Made by a program: the position numbers and the translations under genes. This document shows positions 21,568 to 29,684 of a stretch of DNA of 39,309 nt, piece after piece. The notes under the pieces were generated by a model, which ran no database searches, was not told the origin of the DNA, and saw only the letters and a list, made by a program, of their open reading frames with translations. Within the stretch, counting starts at the first letter, position 1. Every line of letters starts with the position of its first letter. The DNA comes from Desulfurellales bacterium (GTDB lineage: Bacteria; Campylobacterota_A; Desulfurellia; Desulfurellales; Hippeaceae): assembly GCA_027045065.1 (NCBI GenBank), contig JALUBE010000026.1:1-39309 (forward strand), written 5' to 3'.

Positions 21568-22745
21568 ATTACGCCTAATTCTTTTCCTACTTTGTAGAGC
21601 TTATCCAAAGCAAAGTCTATCTGATCAAACGTATGTGTAGCCATTAAGCTCAATCTAATTAAAGCCTTATTCGGCGGGACAGCAGGAGACACAACGGGGT
21701 TTACAAACAAACCCTCGTCAAAGAGCATACGCCTCATCCTCAAAACCTTTTCGTCATCGCCTATAACCAAAGGAATAATGGGTGTGCAGCTTGTTCCAGT
21801 GTCATAGCCCATCTCTTGAACACCCTTTCTCATCCTGTCAGTGTTTGCCCACAGTTTATCTATTAATTCAGGTTCATTCTCCATAATATCAAGGGCAGCC
21901 AAAACCGCTGCTGTGGAGGCTGGGGTTATACTTGCTGAAAAAATGAGACTTCTCGCAAAGTGTCTCAAGTAATCGATAACCTCCTTATCCGCCGCTAAAA
22001 ATCCTCCCAAAGAGGCAAATGATTTACTGAACGTTCCCATTATTATGTCAACGTCATCTTCCAAACCAAAGTGGTTTGCTGTACCCCTGCCGTTTTTACC
22101 CAAAACGCCAAAGGAATGGGCGTCATCCACCATTAAACGCGCATTGTATTTCTTTTTCAGTTTGACCATTTCGGGTAGATTTGCTATGTCTCCATCCATG
22201 CTGTAAACACCATCGACCACGATGAGCTTTCCCGCGTCAAACTCTAAGGATGAAAGAACCTTCTCCAATGATTCCATGTCATTATGTAAAAACCTCTTAA
22301 CCGTTCCGTAGGACAGTCTCGAACCATCAACGATGCTTGCATGATCAGACTTATCCAAGATCACATATTCGCCCTTACCCACAAGACCCGCTATAGCACC
22401 TAAATTGGCTTGGAATCCTGTGCTAAACAGAATTGCGTCCTCTTTGTTGACAAAAGCCGCAAGTCTTTCCTCTAACTCCTCATGTATATCCAACGTACCG
22501 TTTAAGAACCTCGAACCTGCGCATGCCGTGCCGTATTTATCAATTGCCTTTTTTGCAGCCTCTTTTACCTTTGGATGAACGGTCAAACCAAGGTAGCTGT
22601 TTGAACCAAGCATCAAAACCCTTCTGCCGTTAATTATGACCTCTGTGTCCTGTTCTGAAGATATGGGCTGAAAGTAAGGATATAATCCTGCCTTTCTTGT
22701 TTCTTCTGCCGTCTTAAAGTTATAACATTTATCAAAAAGATCCAT
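21564..22745 (-). CDS. Alpha-oxoamine synthase, probable serine palmitoyltransferase
   Basis: This 393-aa PLP enzyme belongs to the alpha-oxoamine synthase family (SPT, KBL, BioF, HemA), which condenses an amino acid with an acyl thioester. The PLP lysine is K241 in [14 protein letters not shown]135 ([10 protein letters not shown]) and D207/H210 (MVDDAH) are the cofactor residues. The N-terminal [19 protein letters not shown], the [18 protein letters not shown] stretch and [13 protein letters not shown] are close to bacterial serine palmitoyltransferases such as that of Bacteroides, as I recall that sequence. They are less like KBL or BioF. SPT makes 3-ketosphinganine, the first sphingolipid step. 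It has its own promoter and is coupled to the GNAT gene. KBL or BioF-like activity remains possible. Confidence 0.8.
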   Translation of the reverse strand: MDLFDKCYNFKTAEETRKAGLYPYFQPISSEQDTEVIINGRRVLMLGSNSYLGLTVHPKVKEAAKKAIDKYGTACAGSRFLNGTLDIHEELEERLAAFVNKEDAILFSTGFQANLGAIAGLVGKGEYVILDKSDHASIVDGSRLSYGTVKRFLHNDMESLEKVLSSLEFDAGKLIVVDGVYSMDGDIANLPEMVKLKKKYNARLMVDDAHSFGVLGKNGRGTANHFGLEDDVDIIMGTFSKSFASLGGFLAADKEVIDYLRHFARSLIFSASITPASTAAVLAALDIMENEPELIDKLWANTDRMRKGVQEMGYDTGTSCTPIIPLVIGDDEKVLRMRRMLFDEGLFVNPVVSPAVPPNKALIRLSLMATHTFDQIDFALDKLYKVGKELGVI

Positions 22746-22774
22746 ACTGCCTTCTCCCCTTTAAATGATTTTTA

Positions 22775-22803
22775 CTTCTATAAAAAAAATGCCTTCTTGT
22801 CAA
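22775..22803 (-). promoter_or_regulatory. Candidate sigma70 promoter of the SPT-GNAT operon
   Basis: On the minus strand a perfect TTGACA (22803-22798) is 17 bases from TAGAAG (22780-22775), with TATAGA two bases closer as an alternative -10. The leader would be about 22 bases, with a GGGAGAAGG site before the ATG. Confidence 0.5.
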
Positions 22804-22806
22804 GAA
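22794..22806. promoter_or_regulatory. 13-bp dyad over the -35 box of the SPT-GNAT promoter
   Basis: TTCTTGTCAAGAA is a perfect palindrome around its central base and contains the whole -35 hexamer. Such placement is typical of a repressor operator. As an RNA hairpin it would be weak (loop of 1-3 bases), though eight T residues follow a few bases later on the minus strand. Confidence 0.4.
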
Positions 22807-22815
22807 CGACAGGAG

Positions 22816-24450
22816 TTAACTTGAAGTTAGTTCCACCTGTCTTGAGTAAATTGCCCTATGCACTTTAGCGTCTTCAGACTCATTCAAGCCAAAATACTCA
22901 AACCTCACGGTGTAAATGCCGCCGTCATCGATAACATCAGATACTACAGCTGGTATTGATATAACCTCATTCTTGGGTTTTGCCTTAATCAAGACCGTAT
23001 CTCCAATTGAGAAAACGGCATCCTTGGATTTTGCAAGTAAGGACTTCGTGCCAAATATACTTGTCCTCATCTTCACAACCTTGTTAACATTCTGAGCCGA
23101 AGTCTTTTGCATGAACTTCAAAGGCACAACCAAAATATCAAACTCCCAATAGACCTCTAAGGGTTTATCCTCTATATCGCTCTTTTCAACTATTGATAAA
23201 TTAACAACATCCTCAGACGCGCTCAGCACCTCTGCCACAATATCCATAATCTTCGACACAACTGGCACCTGCATTCTAACCCTGTCTCTAAAGCCCAGCT
23301 TCTTACCCTCTGGTGTAGCCAAACTTATGCCCAAATTACTGCCCGCAGAGTACTCAACAACACCTTTGACCAAATTTAAATCTCCATTCTTGTAAAAAAT
23401 CAAGATAACTGGTTTTCCACTCATTATTCCCCTAAAATCGGTTTTTCTCTCATATAGCGTCTCAACTATCGGTATAGCTATATCTACAATCTCCTCATCA
23501 AATGCCTCGCCCTTTAATCTCTTCAGGTAATGAACAATCTGATCGACCTTCAAGCCCGGCCTATCGGGTCTGTCCGTATGCAAACCGTCAACTAACTCGC
23601 AAATTGCCAAAACCTTTGATTCAACGGGGATTTCATCGCCCTTCAAACCGTAATATCCCTTACCATCAATCCTCTCGTGGTGATAGAGAGCTATATTGAC
23701 GATATCTTCTAAAAAAGGGTTGTGCAAAAATATATGTTTTAAGTTCAAGGGATGACTTTTTACAAGTTCAAGCTCTTCATCTGTAAGCTTATCCCTTTTA
23801 TCCAATATATCGTTGGGTATCCAAATTTCGCCTACATCGTGAATCAAGGCTGCAAAGTAAATGTTTTTGATCTTTTGCTCATCAAACCCCATACTCTCGG
23901 ATATCTTAACAGCCAAATCTGCAACCCTGAACGAATGGTAGAACGTTCTTGGCCTAATGGTTTTAATCAAGTTCAAGGCGTTTAAACAAATAAATCTCCT
24001 TGAAACCTCATTTAAAATGGATAGATGCACCTTGGGTAATTCATGGCTCATCTTGAACATTAATCTATCGGCTAATTCCTTTGTCTCATCCGTAATAAAG
24101 GGTAAATCTGTGAGTAATTCTAAAAAGCCAATCAATTGGCTGCCCACATAGATCTTTTTTACAAACAAGGAACTTTCCGTTCCAAAGCCCTCATACAAAA
24201 ACGGATAACTACTCTCAATCCCACCTGTTATCTCGAATTCATCCTTTTTCTTAAGTAAATCCCCGAAATGCTCCGTAACAAAGAGCTTTAAGCCCTCAAA
24301 CTCCTTTAAAAAACCCTTCTCTGAGTCATAGCAGAAATATAGGAAGTGCTGATTGTCGTTCAAAATAAAAAACAAGCTCACCCTACACTTAACGTTAAAA
24401 TCCTTCAGTTCGTCTAATAAAATTTTTCTTATCCCTTCTAAATTTTCCAT
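22816..24450 (-). CDS. GAF-like/HD-GYP phosphodiesterase with PilZ-like C terminus
   Basis: This 544-aa protein is predicted to degrade c-di-GMP. Residues 1-140 look like a divergent GAF-type sensor. The HD-GYP domain (about 160-345) has the HD pair in ALIHDVGEIWIP (H204, D205) and HHERIDGKGYYGLKGDEIP (257-275), where the usual GYP is GYY. The C-terminal 355-540 resembles a YcgR/PilZ module (NLGISLATPEGKKLGFRDRVRMQV, then VRFEYFGLNESEDAKVHRAIYSRQVEL), but I see no clean RxxxR and DxSxxG pair, so c-di-GMP binding by this part is doubtful. No membrane segment is seen. The ATG lacks a ribosome binding site and lies just after a predicted promoter, so the mRNA may be leaderless. Confidence 0.88.
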   Translation of the reverse strand: MENLEGIRKILLDELKDFNVKCRVSLFFILNDNQHFLYFCYDSEKGFLKEFEGLKLFVTEHFGDLLKKKDEFEITGGIESSYPFLYEGFGTESSLFVKKIYVGSQLIGFLELLTDLPFITDETKELADRLMFKMSHELPKVHLSILNEVSRRFICLNALNLIKTIRPRTFYHSFRVADLAVKISESMGFDEQKIKNIYFAALIHDVGEIWIPNDILDKRDKLTDEELELVKSHPLNLKHIFLHNPFLEDIVNIALYHHERIDGKGYYGLKGDEIPVESKVLAICELVDGLHTDRPDRPGLKVDQIVHYLKRLKGEAFDEEIVDIAIPIVETLYERKTDFRGIMSGKPVILIFYKNGDLNLVKGVVEYSAGSNLGISLATPEGKKLGFRDRVRMQVPVVSKIMDIVAEVLSASEDVVNLSIVEKSDIEDKPLEVYWEFDILVVPLKFMQKTSAQNVNKVVKMRTSIFGTKSLLAKSKDAVFSIGDTVLIKAKPKNEVISIPAVVSDVIDDGGIYTVRFEYFGLNESEDAKVHRAIYSRQVELTSS

Positions 24451-24459
24451 GTCAAATTA

Positions 24460-24487
24460 ATTATAACTAAAAAGGCGTAATACACAA
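24460..24487 (-). promoter_or_regulatory. Candidate promoter of the HD-GYP gene, very close to its ATG
   Basis: On the minus strand a perfect TATAAT (24465-24460) follows TTGTGT (24487-24482) by 16 bases. Transcription would begin about 2-4 bases before the ATG at 24450, which has no Shine-Dalgarno sequence. Confidence 0.35.
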
Positions 24488-24542
24488 GGATATCCTACTT
24501 TTTGCTTATTTAAAACGCACTTTCGATATATAAAAATTTTAT

Positions 24543-24570
24543 TTGATTTTGTAAAAAAAATGTTTATAAT
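24543..24570 (+). promoter_or_regulatory. Sigma70 promoter of the liv operon
   Basis: TTGATT (24543-24548) and a perfect TATAAT (24565-24570) are 16 bases apart. Transcription would begin near 24577, leaving a leader of about 45 bases that ends in the very strong AAGGAGGT (24609-24616) of livJ. Confidence 0.6.
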
Positions 24571-24621
24571 GAGCAAAGGGAAAGATTTTAAATAAAATTT
24601 AAATCCTTAAGGAGGTGTTGT

Positions 24622-25758
24622 ATGAAGCGCAAGGGTTTGGTTGGATTATTGGCCCTTGTAGTAACACTGTTGTTCACCGTATCGGCATTTGCATCTGGTT
24701 ACATCAAGATTGGTGTTCAAGCTCCCATCACAGGAAAGTTCGCAAGCGAGGGTCAATCCATTGACAAGGCTGTTAGGTTGGTCGCAAAACAGGTCAACGA
24801 AAAAGGCGGCATCCTGGGAAGGAAAATCAAGGTTATCACCTGCGACGATGAGGGTAAGGCTGTTAAAGCTGCAATCTGCGCAAGGAAGCTTGTAGATGCA
24901 GGTGTTATTGCAGTTATCGGTTCCTACACATCCACATGTGCAGAGGCTGCAGAGCCAATCTACTACAGGGCTGGTGTTCTTCAGACATCCGATGGTACAA
25001 GTGACACACTTGTAAAACACGGTTACTGGACATTCTTTAGAAACTCCTCTCCAAATTCTGCTGAAGCCCAGTTCACAGCAGAATTTTTCCTAAAAAAACA
25101 ACACTACAAAAGAATAGCAGTTATCTCTGATTATTCCACATTCTCAACAAATCTAGCACAGGCTGTAATAAGAGACCTAAAGAAAATGGGAGGAAATGTA
25201 GTATACTACGGTAAAATAGTATCTGGTTCTCAAAACTTCACACCTATCTTAACAAAGATCAAAACCTATCATCCTGATGTCATATATTTTAGTGGTTACT
25301 ATACAGATGGTGGTTTAATCAGGGCTCAGATGGTTCAGTTAGGAATGAAAGCAGACTTTGTAGGTGGCGATTCAAACGATAACCCAGAGTTTATAAAACT
25401 TGCAGGTAAAGCCGCTGTGGGAGCATATTTAATAGACGTACCACTTCCAAACATGCTTCCATATCCAGCAGCAAAGAAATTCTTAAAAGCATTTAGGGAA
25501 ACATATCATGAAAATCCAGCAAGCATCTGGACACTCTTCAACGTCGATGGTTTGAGGGTAATCCTCTATGCAATCCAGCAGACAAAGTCTCTGAATACAA
25601 GGAAAATCGCTCATTACTTACACTATGAACTCAAGGACTTCCCAGGTATTACAGGACCTATAAGCTTTGCACCAAATGGCGAGAGAGTTGGCAGTGCTTA
25701 CATGGCTTACAGAATTGGTCCTGATCTAAAATACCACATTGTTTACAAAGAAAAGTAA
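24622..25758 (+). CDS. livJ: Branched-chain amino acid ABC transporter substrate-binding protein
   Basis: This 378-aa periplasmic binding protein has a signal peptide (MKRKGLVGLLALVVTLLFTVSAFA, cleavage likely before SGYIKIG) with no lipobox cysteine. The mature protein is a type I two-lobed binding fold: IKIGVQAPITGKFASEGQSIDKAVRL, VIGSYTSTCAEAAEPIYYRAG, RIAVISDYSTFSTNLAQAV and PDVIYFSGYYTDGGLIRAQM. It captures leucine, isoleucine, valine or a related amino acid and delivers it to LivHMGF. The first gene of a five-gene operon, it has a strong promoter and ribosome binding site, as expected for the most abundant component. Substrate specificity is not certain; proline or other amino acids are possible given the nearby proline genes. 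Confidence 0.93.
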   Translation: MKRKGLVGLLALVVTLLFTVSAFASGYIKIGVQAPITGKFASEGQSIDKAVRLVAKQVNEKGGILGRKIKVITCDDEGKAVKAAICARKLVDAGVIAVIGSYTSTCAEAAEPIYYRAGVLQTSDGTSDTLVKHGYWTFFRNSSPNSAEAQFTAEFFLKKQHYKRIAVISDYSTFSTNLAQAVIRDLKKMGGNVVYYGKIVSGSQNFTPILTKIKTYHPDVIYFSGYYTDGGLIRAQMVQLGMKADFVGGDSNDNPEFIKLAGKAAVGAYLIDVPLPNMLPYPAAKKFLKAFRETYHENPASIWTLFNVDGLRVILYAIQQTKSLNTRKIAHYLHYELKDFPGITGPISFAPNGERVGSAYMAYRIGPDLKYHIVYKEK

Positions 25759-25770
25759 AAGAGGAAGGCC

Positions 25771-26670
25771 ATGGAGATCTTCTTTCAGCAGCTTGTTAAC
25801 GGTCTTACAATCGGTAGCATTTACGCCTTAGTTGCTCTTGGCTACACCATGGTCTACGGCGTTTTAAAACTCATAAACTTCGCTCATGGTGACTTGGTCG
25901 CCTTGAGCGCCTACATTGGACTTGTAATAATCATGCAATTGATGGGGGCTCTGTCCCCCACTGTTCTCATTATCATTACATTCATCGCAACTATGATTAT
26001 TACCGCCATTGGCGGTGTTATTTTGGAAAGGGCTGCTTATAGACCCTTGAGAAAAGCTCCAAGACTCAGCGCCGTAGTCTCAGCTCTGGGTGCTTCGCTT
26101 ATCATAGAAAACGGCATCATGCTGATATGGGGTCCAATGCCAAAAATATTCCCAGCAAGTGTAATACCAAATGCCAATTATAGCTTGCACGGTGTTTATA
26201 TAAGCTTAATGCAAGTTTTGGTGTTGATCATATCTCTCATTCTCATGGTAGCACTGTATCTGTTTGTCAATAGAACAAAATTGGGCACGGCCATGAGGGC
26301 ATGTGCCATTGATCAGGATGCAGCAAGGCTTATGGGTATCAATGTTGATAAAGTTATCGTAACTACATTCGTTATCGGTTCTGCTTTGGGTGCAGTTGGC
26401 GGTCTGTTTATCGGCATGTATTACAGGGGCATATACTTCAACATGGGTTGGATCTACGGTTTGAATGCATTCGTTGCTGCAATCATCGGTGGAATTGGAA
26501 ACATACCTGGAGCTATGCTCGGCGGTATGCTACTTGGCATATTCAACGCATTCATAGCGGGTTATGTATCGAGCAGCTGGTCCTTAGCGTTAACGTACGT
26601 CTTATTGATTGTTATCATGATCTTTAGACCTACAGGAATCTTAGGTGAAAGGGTTGCGGAGAAGGTATGA
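25771..26670 (+). CDS. livH: Branched-chain amino acid ABC transporter permease
   Basis: LivH is one of the two inner-membrane permeases of the LIV system. The 299-aa protein has about eight hydrophobic segments. Its N-terminal FFQQLVNGLTIGSIYALVALGYTMVYGVLKLINFAHGD is the family signature. RACAIDQDAARLMGINVDKVI is the conserved cytoplasmic loop that contacts the ATPases, and GGIGNIPGAMLGGMLLGI is near the end. The ATG at 25771 follows GAGGAAGG 12 bases after livJ. The stop overlaps livM as ATGA. Confidence 0.95.
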   Translation: MEIFFQQLVNGLTIGSIYALVALGYTMVYGVLKLINFAHGDLVALSAYIGLVIIMQLMGALSPTVLIIITFIATMIITAIGGVILERAAYRPLRKAPRLSAVVSALGASLIIENGIMLIWGPMPKIFPASVIPNANYSLHGVYISLMQVLVLIISLILMVALYLFVNRTKLGTAMRACAIDQDAARLMGINVDKVIVTTFVIGSALGAVGGLFIGMYYRGIYFNMGWIYGLNAFVAAIIGGIGNIPGAMLGGMLLGIFNAFIAGYVSSSWSLALTYVLLIVIMIFRPTGILGERVAEKV

Positions 26671-27614
26671 TGAATACAAAAAATATCTTATCCTATGGCG
26701 TTTTCTTTGCAATTTTGATCATTTTGCCTTTCTTTTTGAATTCCGACTGGGTGTCGGTAATGACAACGTTTCTCATATATTCTGTTGTTTCCTTAAGTCA
26801 GGACATAGTATTGGGCAGGGCAGGTATGTTTGACATGGGCCATGCCATATTCTTCGGTCTTGGGGCGTATTCAACGGCAATCTTAAATATGGTCTACGGC
26901 TGGCCCATACTCGCAACTGTACCCATAGCCATAATATTGCCCATTATTGCAAGCATACTTCTTGCAGCACCGATTATTCACTTAAGGGGCGATTATCTAC
27001 TTGTTACAACTATCGGATTTAACATCGTATTTACACAGGCTTTAAAAAACAACGTGTTTGGCATCACTGGTGGCCCTAACGGTATTTTCGGTGTTGAGCC
27101 ACTCAAGATATTGGGCTTCACGTTTTCTTCGCAGCTTTCAATCTACTATTTGGCATTCTTTATTTTGCTTTTGACACTTGTAGTTATCCACAACTTGGAA
27201 ACAAGCAAACCGGGACGAGCTTTGCACTACCTAAACTTAGACTCACTTGCAAGTGAGTGTATCGGTATAAACACGAGGTTCTATAGGCTTTACGCTTTCG
27301 GCTTATCAGCGGCTTTGGCTGGGCTTGCAGGAGTTGTGTTTACGCTTCAGTTCTCAGCAGTCAGTCCAGATGCGTTTAACTTCATCCAATCTGTCCTGTT
27401 CTTCACGATCGTTTTAGTTGGCGGGCCATCATCAATACCGGGCGTACTTTTGGGTACATTTTTCATGTTCGTTGTACCTGAGATGTTCAGGCAGTTTGCT
27501 GAGGCAAGGTATCTTGTATTCGGCGTTGCAATGATACTCATCATGATTTGGAGGCCAAAGGGTATATGGCCTGTCAAATTCGGCAGAATACCAAACTACT
27601 TAACCAAGGAATAG
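26667..27614 (+). CDS. livM: Branched-chain amino acid ABC transporter permease
   Basis: LivM is the second permease of the LIV system, 315 aa with about eight to ten hydrophobic segments. Family marks are VSLSQDIVLGRAGMFDMGHAIFFGLGAY, THLRGDYLLV-like IIHLRGDYLLVTTIGFNIVF, the GITGGPNG loop, SECIGINTRFYRLYAFGLSA as the coupling helix region, and VGGPSSIPGVLLGT. It overlaps livH by four bases and precedes livG by four bases. Confidence 0.95.
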   Translation: MMNTKNILSYGVFFAILIILPFFLNSDWVSVMTTFLIYSVVSLSQDIVLGRAGMFDMGHAIFFGLGAYSTAILNMVYGWPILATVPIAIILPIIASILLAAPIIHLRGDYLLVTTIGFNIVFTQALKNNVFGITGGPNGIFGVEPLKILGFTFSSQLSIYYLAFFILLLTLVVIHNLETSKPGRALHYLNLDSLASECIGINTRFYRLYAFGLSAALAGLAGVVFTLQFSAVSPDAFNFIQSVLFFTIVLVGGPSSIPGVLLGTFFMFVVPEMFRQFAEARYLVFGVAMILIMIWRPKGIWPVKFGRIPNYLTKE

Positions 27615-27618
27615 GAAA

Positions 27619-28389
27619 ATGGCGCTGTTAGAGTTGGATAACGTAACAAAGATCTTTGGCGGCTTAGTGGCTGTAGATTCGCTATCCATATCCATTGAAA
27701 AGGGTATGATATACGGCATCATAGGTCCAAACGGTGCTGGAAAAACAACGGTGTTCAACTGCATAACGGGTGTCTACAAGCCAGAAAAGGGCAAAATCAT
27801 CTTTAAGGGCAAGGACATAACGGGTCTTTCGCCCCACAGAATAGCCAACATGGGAATCACAAGAACATTCCAGACGATCAGGCTGTTTAACGAGATGAGT
27901 GTAGCAGAAAACATCATGTCTGGCAGGCACTTTAAAAGCAGGCAAAAGTGGTGGCATGGCATCATGCACACACCATTTTACTACAAAGACGAAAAGGAAA
28001 ACTGGCTCAAGGTTAAAGAGTATATGGATCTGTTTGGCCTAACACACCTTGCAAAGATGACAGCGGGCAGTCAGCCCTACGGTATTCAAAGAAAAATAGA
28101 GATGGCACGAGCATTGGCCACGGAGCCAGAGCTTTTAATCTTGGATGAGCCTGCCGCAGGGTTAAACGACAAGGAAAGACTTGAGCTTGTGGACACTATA
28201 AAAAAGATCAGGGATATGGGTGTAACAATTTTGCTAATTGAGCACAATATGGATCTTGTGATGAACATAACGGAGTACATAAGCGTATTAAACTTCGGCA
28301 AAAAGATAGCAGAAGGCAAACCAGAAGAGATACAGAACAATCCAGTAGTTATAGAAGCCTACTTGGGTAAAGAGGAAGAAGATGAATAA
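27619..28389 (+). CDS. livG: Branched-chain amino acid ABC transporter ATP-binding protein
   Basis: LivG is one of the two ATPases that power uptake. The 256-aa protein has the Walker A GPNGAGKTTVFN, a Q-loop region GITRTFQTIRLF, the signature helix QPYGIQRKIEMARALA (the LivG variant in place of LSGGQ), Walker B LLILDEPAAGL and the H-loop LLIEHNMDLVM. The C-terminal IQNNPVVIEAYLG is the usual LivG/LivF tail. It overlaps livF by 8 bases. Confidence 0.96.
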   Translation: MALLELDNVTKIFGGLVAVDSLSISIEKGMIYGIIGPNGAGKTTVFNCITGVYKPEKGKIIFKGKDITGLSPHRIANMGITRTFQTIRLFNEMSVAENIMSGRHFKSRQKWWHGIMHTPFYYKDEKENWLKVKEYMDLFGLTHLAKMTAGSQPYGIQRKIEMARALATEPELLILDEPAAGLNDKERLELVDTIKKIRDMGVTILLIEHNMDLVMNITEYISVLNFGKKIAEGKPEEIQNNPVVIEAYLGKEEEDE

Positions 28390-29107
28390 AGAAAAACTAT
28401 TGGTGGTCGAGAATTTAGTTGTTGCATACGGCAGCATAGAGGCCGTTAAGGGCATATCGTTTGTTGTGCACAAGGGTGAGTTGGTAACGATTTTGGGTGC
28501 AAATGGTGCTGGAAAAACAACAACAATGCGAACCATAAGCGGCCTTATAAAGCCCAAATCGGGCAGCATAAGATACAAAAACATAGAACTAACAAGCCTA
28601 CCTGCGCACAAGATCGTTGGATTGGGTATAAGTCAAGCCCCTGAAGGCAGAAGGGTCTTTGGCACACTGACGGTAGAAGAAAATTTAATGCTCGGCGCTT
28701 ACACAAAACCAAAGGTAAACACAGAGATCTTGGACTGGATCTACCAGCTCTTTCCACGATTGAAAGAGAGAAGAACGCAGCTTGCAGGAACGCTGTCCGG
28801 AGGCGAGCAACAGATGTTGGCGATCGGCAGGGCTTTGATGAGCGATCCTGAAATGCTTTTGTTAGATGAGCCGAGCTTGGGTTTGGCACCAGTCCTTGTT
28901 AAAATGATCTTTGAAACCATAAAACAGATAAAAGAAAACGGTGTTACTGTACTACTTGTTGAGCAAAATGCAAAAGCAGCACTAAAGCTTGCTGACAGAG
29001 GCTACGTCTTAGAGGTCGGCAAGATAGTCATGGAAGGCACATCTCAAGAGCTAATGTCTTCACCAAAAATCCAAGAGGCATATCTTGGAAAGAAAAAGAG
29101 CAACTGA
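28382..29107 (+). CDS. livF: Branched-chain amino acid ABC transporter ATP-binding protein
   Basis: LivF is the second ATPase of the LIV transporter, 241 aa. It has Walker A GANGAGKTTTMR, the Q-loop region GISQAPEGRRVF typical of LivF, the signature LSGGEQQMLAIGRAL, Walker B LLLDEPSLGLAP and H-loop LLVEQNAKAAL. The final KIQEAYLGKK is the family tail. It is the last gene of the operon, and its stop lies at the base of a hairpin. Confidence 0.96.
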   Translation: MNKEKLLVVENLVVAYGSIEAVKGISFVVHKGELVTILGANGAGKTTTMRTISGLIKPKSGSIRYKNIELTSLPAHKIVGLGISQAPEGRRVFGTLTVEENLMLGAYTKPKVNTEILDWIYQLFPRLKERRTQLAGTLSGGEQQMLAIGRALMSDPEMLLLDEPSLGLAPVLVKMIFETIKQIKENGVTVLLVEQNAKAALKLADRGYVLEVGKIVMEGTSQELMSSPKIQEAYLGKKKSN

Positions 29108-29124
29108 GGGGCTTAAAGCCCCTC
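29106..29124. terminator. Hairpin between convergent livF and the metG operon
   Basis: GAGGGGCT-TAA-AGCCCCTC is a perfect 8-bp stem starting in the livF stop codon. The + side lacks a T-tract. The minus side has TCTTTTTC only some bases later, so it may act on both strands or rely on the stem alone. Confidence 0.45.
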
Positions 29125-29126
29125 CC

Positions 29127-29669
29127 TCATGCCATTAAATCCACGTTTAGCATATCGGGGTTCACGTTGAGATTCTGTGCAAGCAAGAGGGTAATTTCTG
29201 TGTAAAGCCTCAATTTCTTCTGTTGCAATTCCAACTTTCTATCTTCAATGCTCTTTAATTTTTGCTCGATCAGTGTTTTATCCGCCTTACCTCTTAGGGT
29301 CTTAAGTAGCGTATTCAACTCAAGCTGCTTTCTGTCGTATTGGTGAATCTTTCTGTTTATCTCACTGCCCAAATTACCCTTAATAACCTGCTCTTTGTCT
29401 TTTTTAGGACAATACGTTAAAACAGACGATCTGCCGCTTGTTGCGGCTAAGTACATACCGTCCTGTTGAAGGTTTAGGTACAAATCCTTTGCAACAACAT
29501 AACAACCCTTTCTTGCGGCCTCATTCTCAAATCTCATGATATTGGACGATTCATGGGATGCTACATGGGCAACAGATGTCCCAGCAGAGGCTGGAGCAGA
29601 ACTCCCCCATTCCCCTGGGTCTAACTTATAGTGAAGTATGGGATTTAAGGCAGCATTGTTCACATTCAT
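29127..29669 (-). CDS. Uncharacterised protein downstream of metG
   Basis: I do not recognise this 180-aa protein with certainty. The N-terminal third is low in structure and rich in Ala and Ser (SSAPASAGTSVAHV). A conserved-looking block follows (ASHESSNIMRFENEAARKGCYVVAKDLYL). The C-terminal half is a charged helix likely to be a coiled coil (INRKIHQYDRKQLELNTLL, KLKSIEDRKLELQQKKLRLY). The HE...N...A...G..VV pattern faintly recalls small delta-proteobacterial proteins found near flagellar genes, but I would not assign it. It has no signal peptide. It is the last gene of the metG operon, 15 bases after metG. Confidence 0.65.
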   Translation of the reverse strand: MNVNNAALNPILHYKLDPGEWGSSAPASAGTSVAHVASHESSNIMRFENEAARKGCYVVAKDLYLNLQQDGMYLAATSGRSSVLTYCPKKDKEQVIKGNLGSEINRKIHQYDRKQLELNTLLKTLRGKADKTLIEQKLKSIEDRKLELQQKKLRLYTEITLLLAQNLNVNPDMLNVDLMA

Positions 29670-29684
29670 GCCGCCCTCTAAAAA

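Noticed and set aside
24577-24621. Riboswitch or attenuator in the liv leader
   Set aside because: The predicted leader is only about 45 bases, AT-rich, with just a weak imperfect repeat (GATTTTAAAT/AATTTAAATC).
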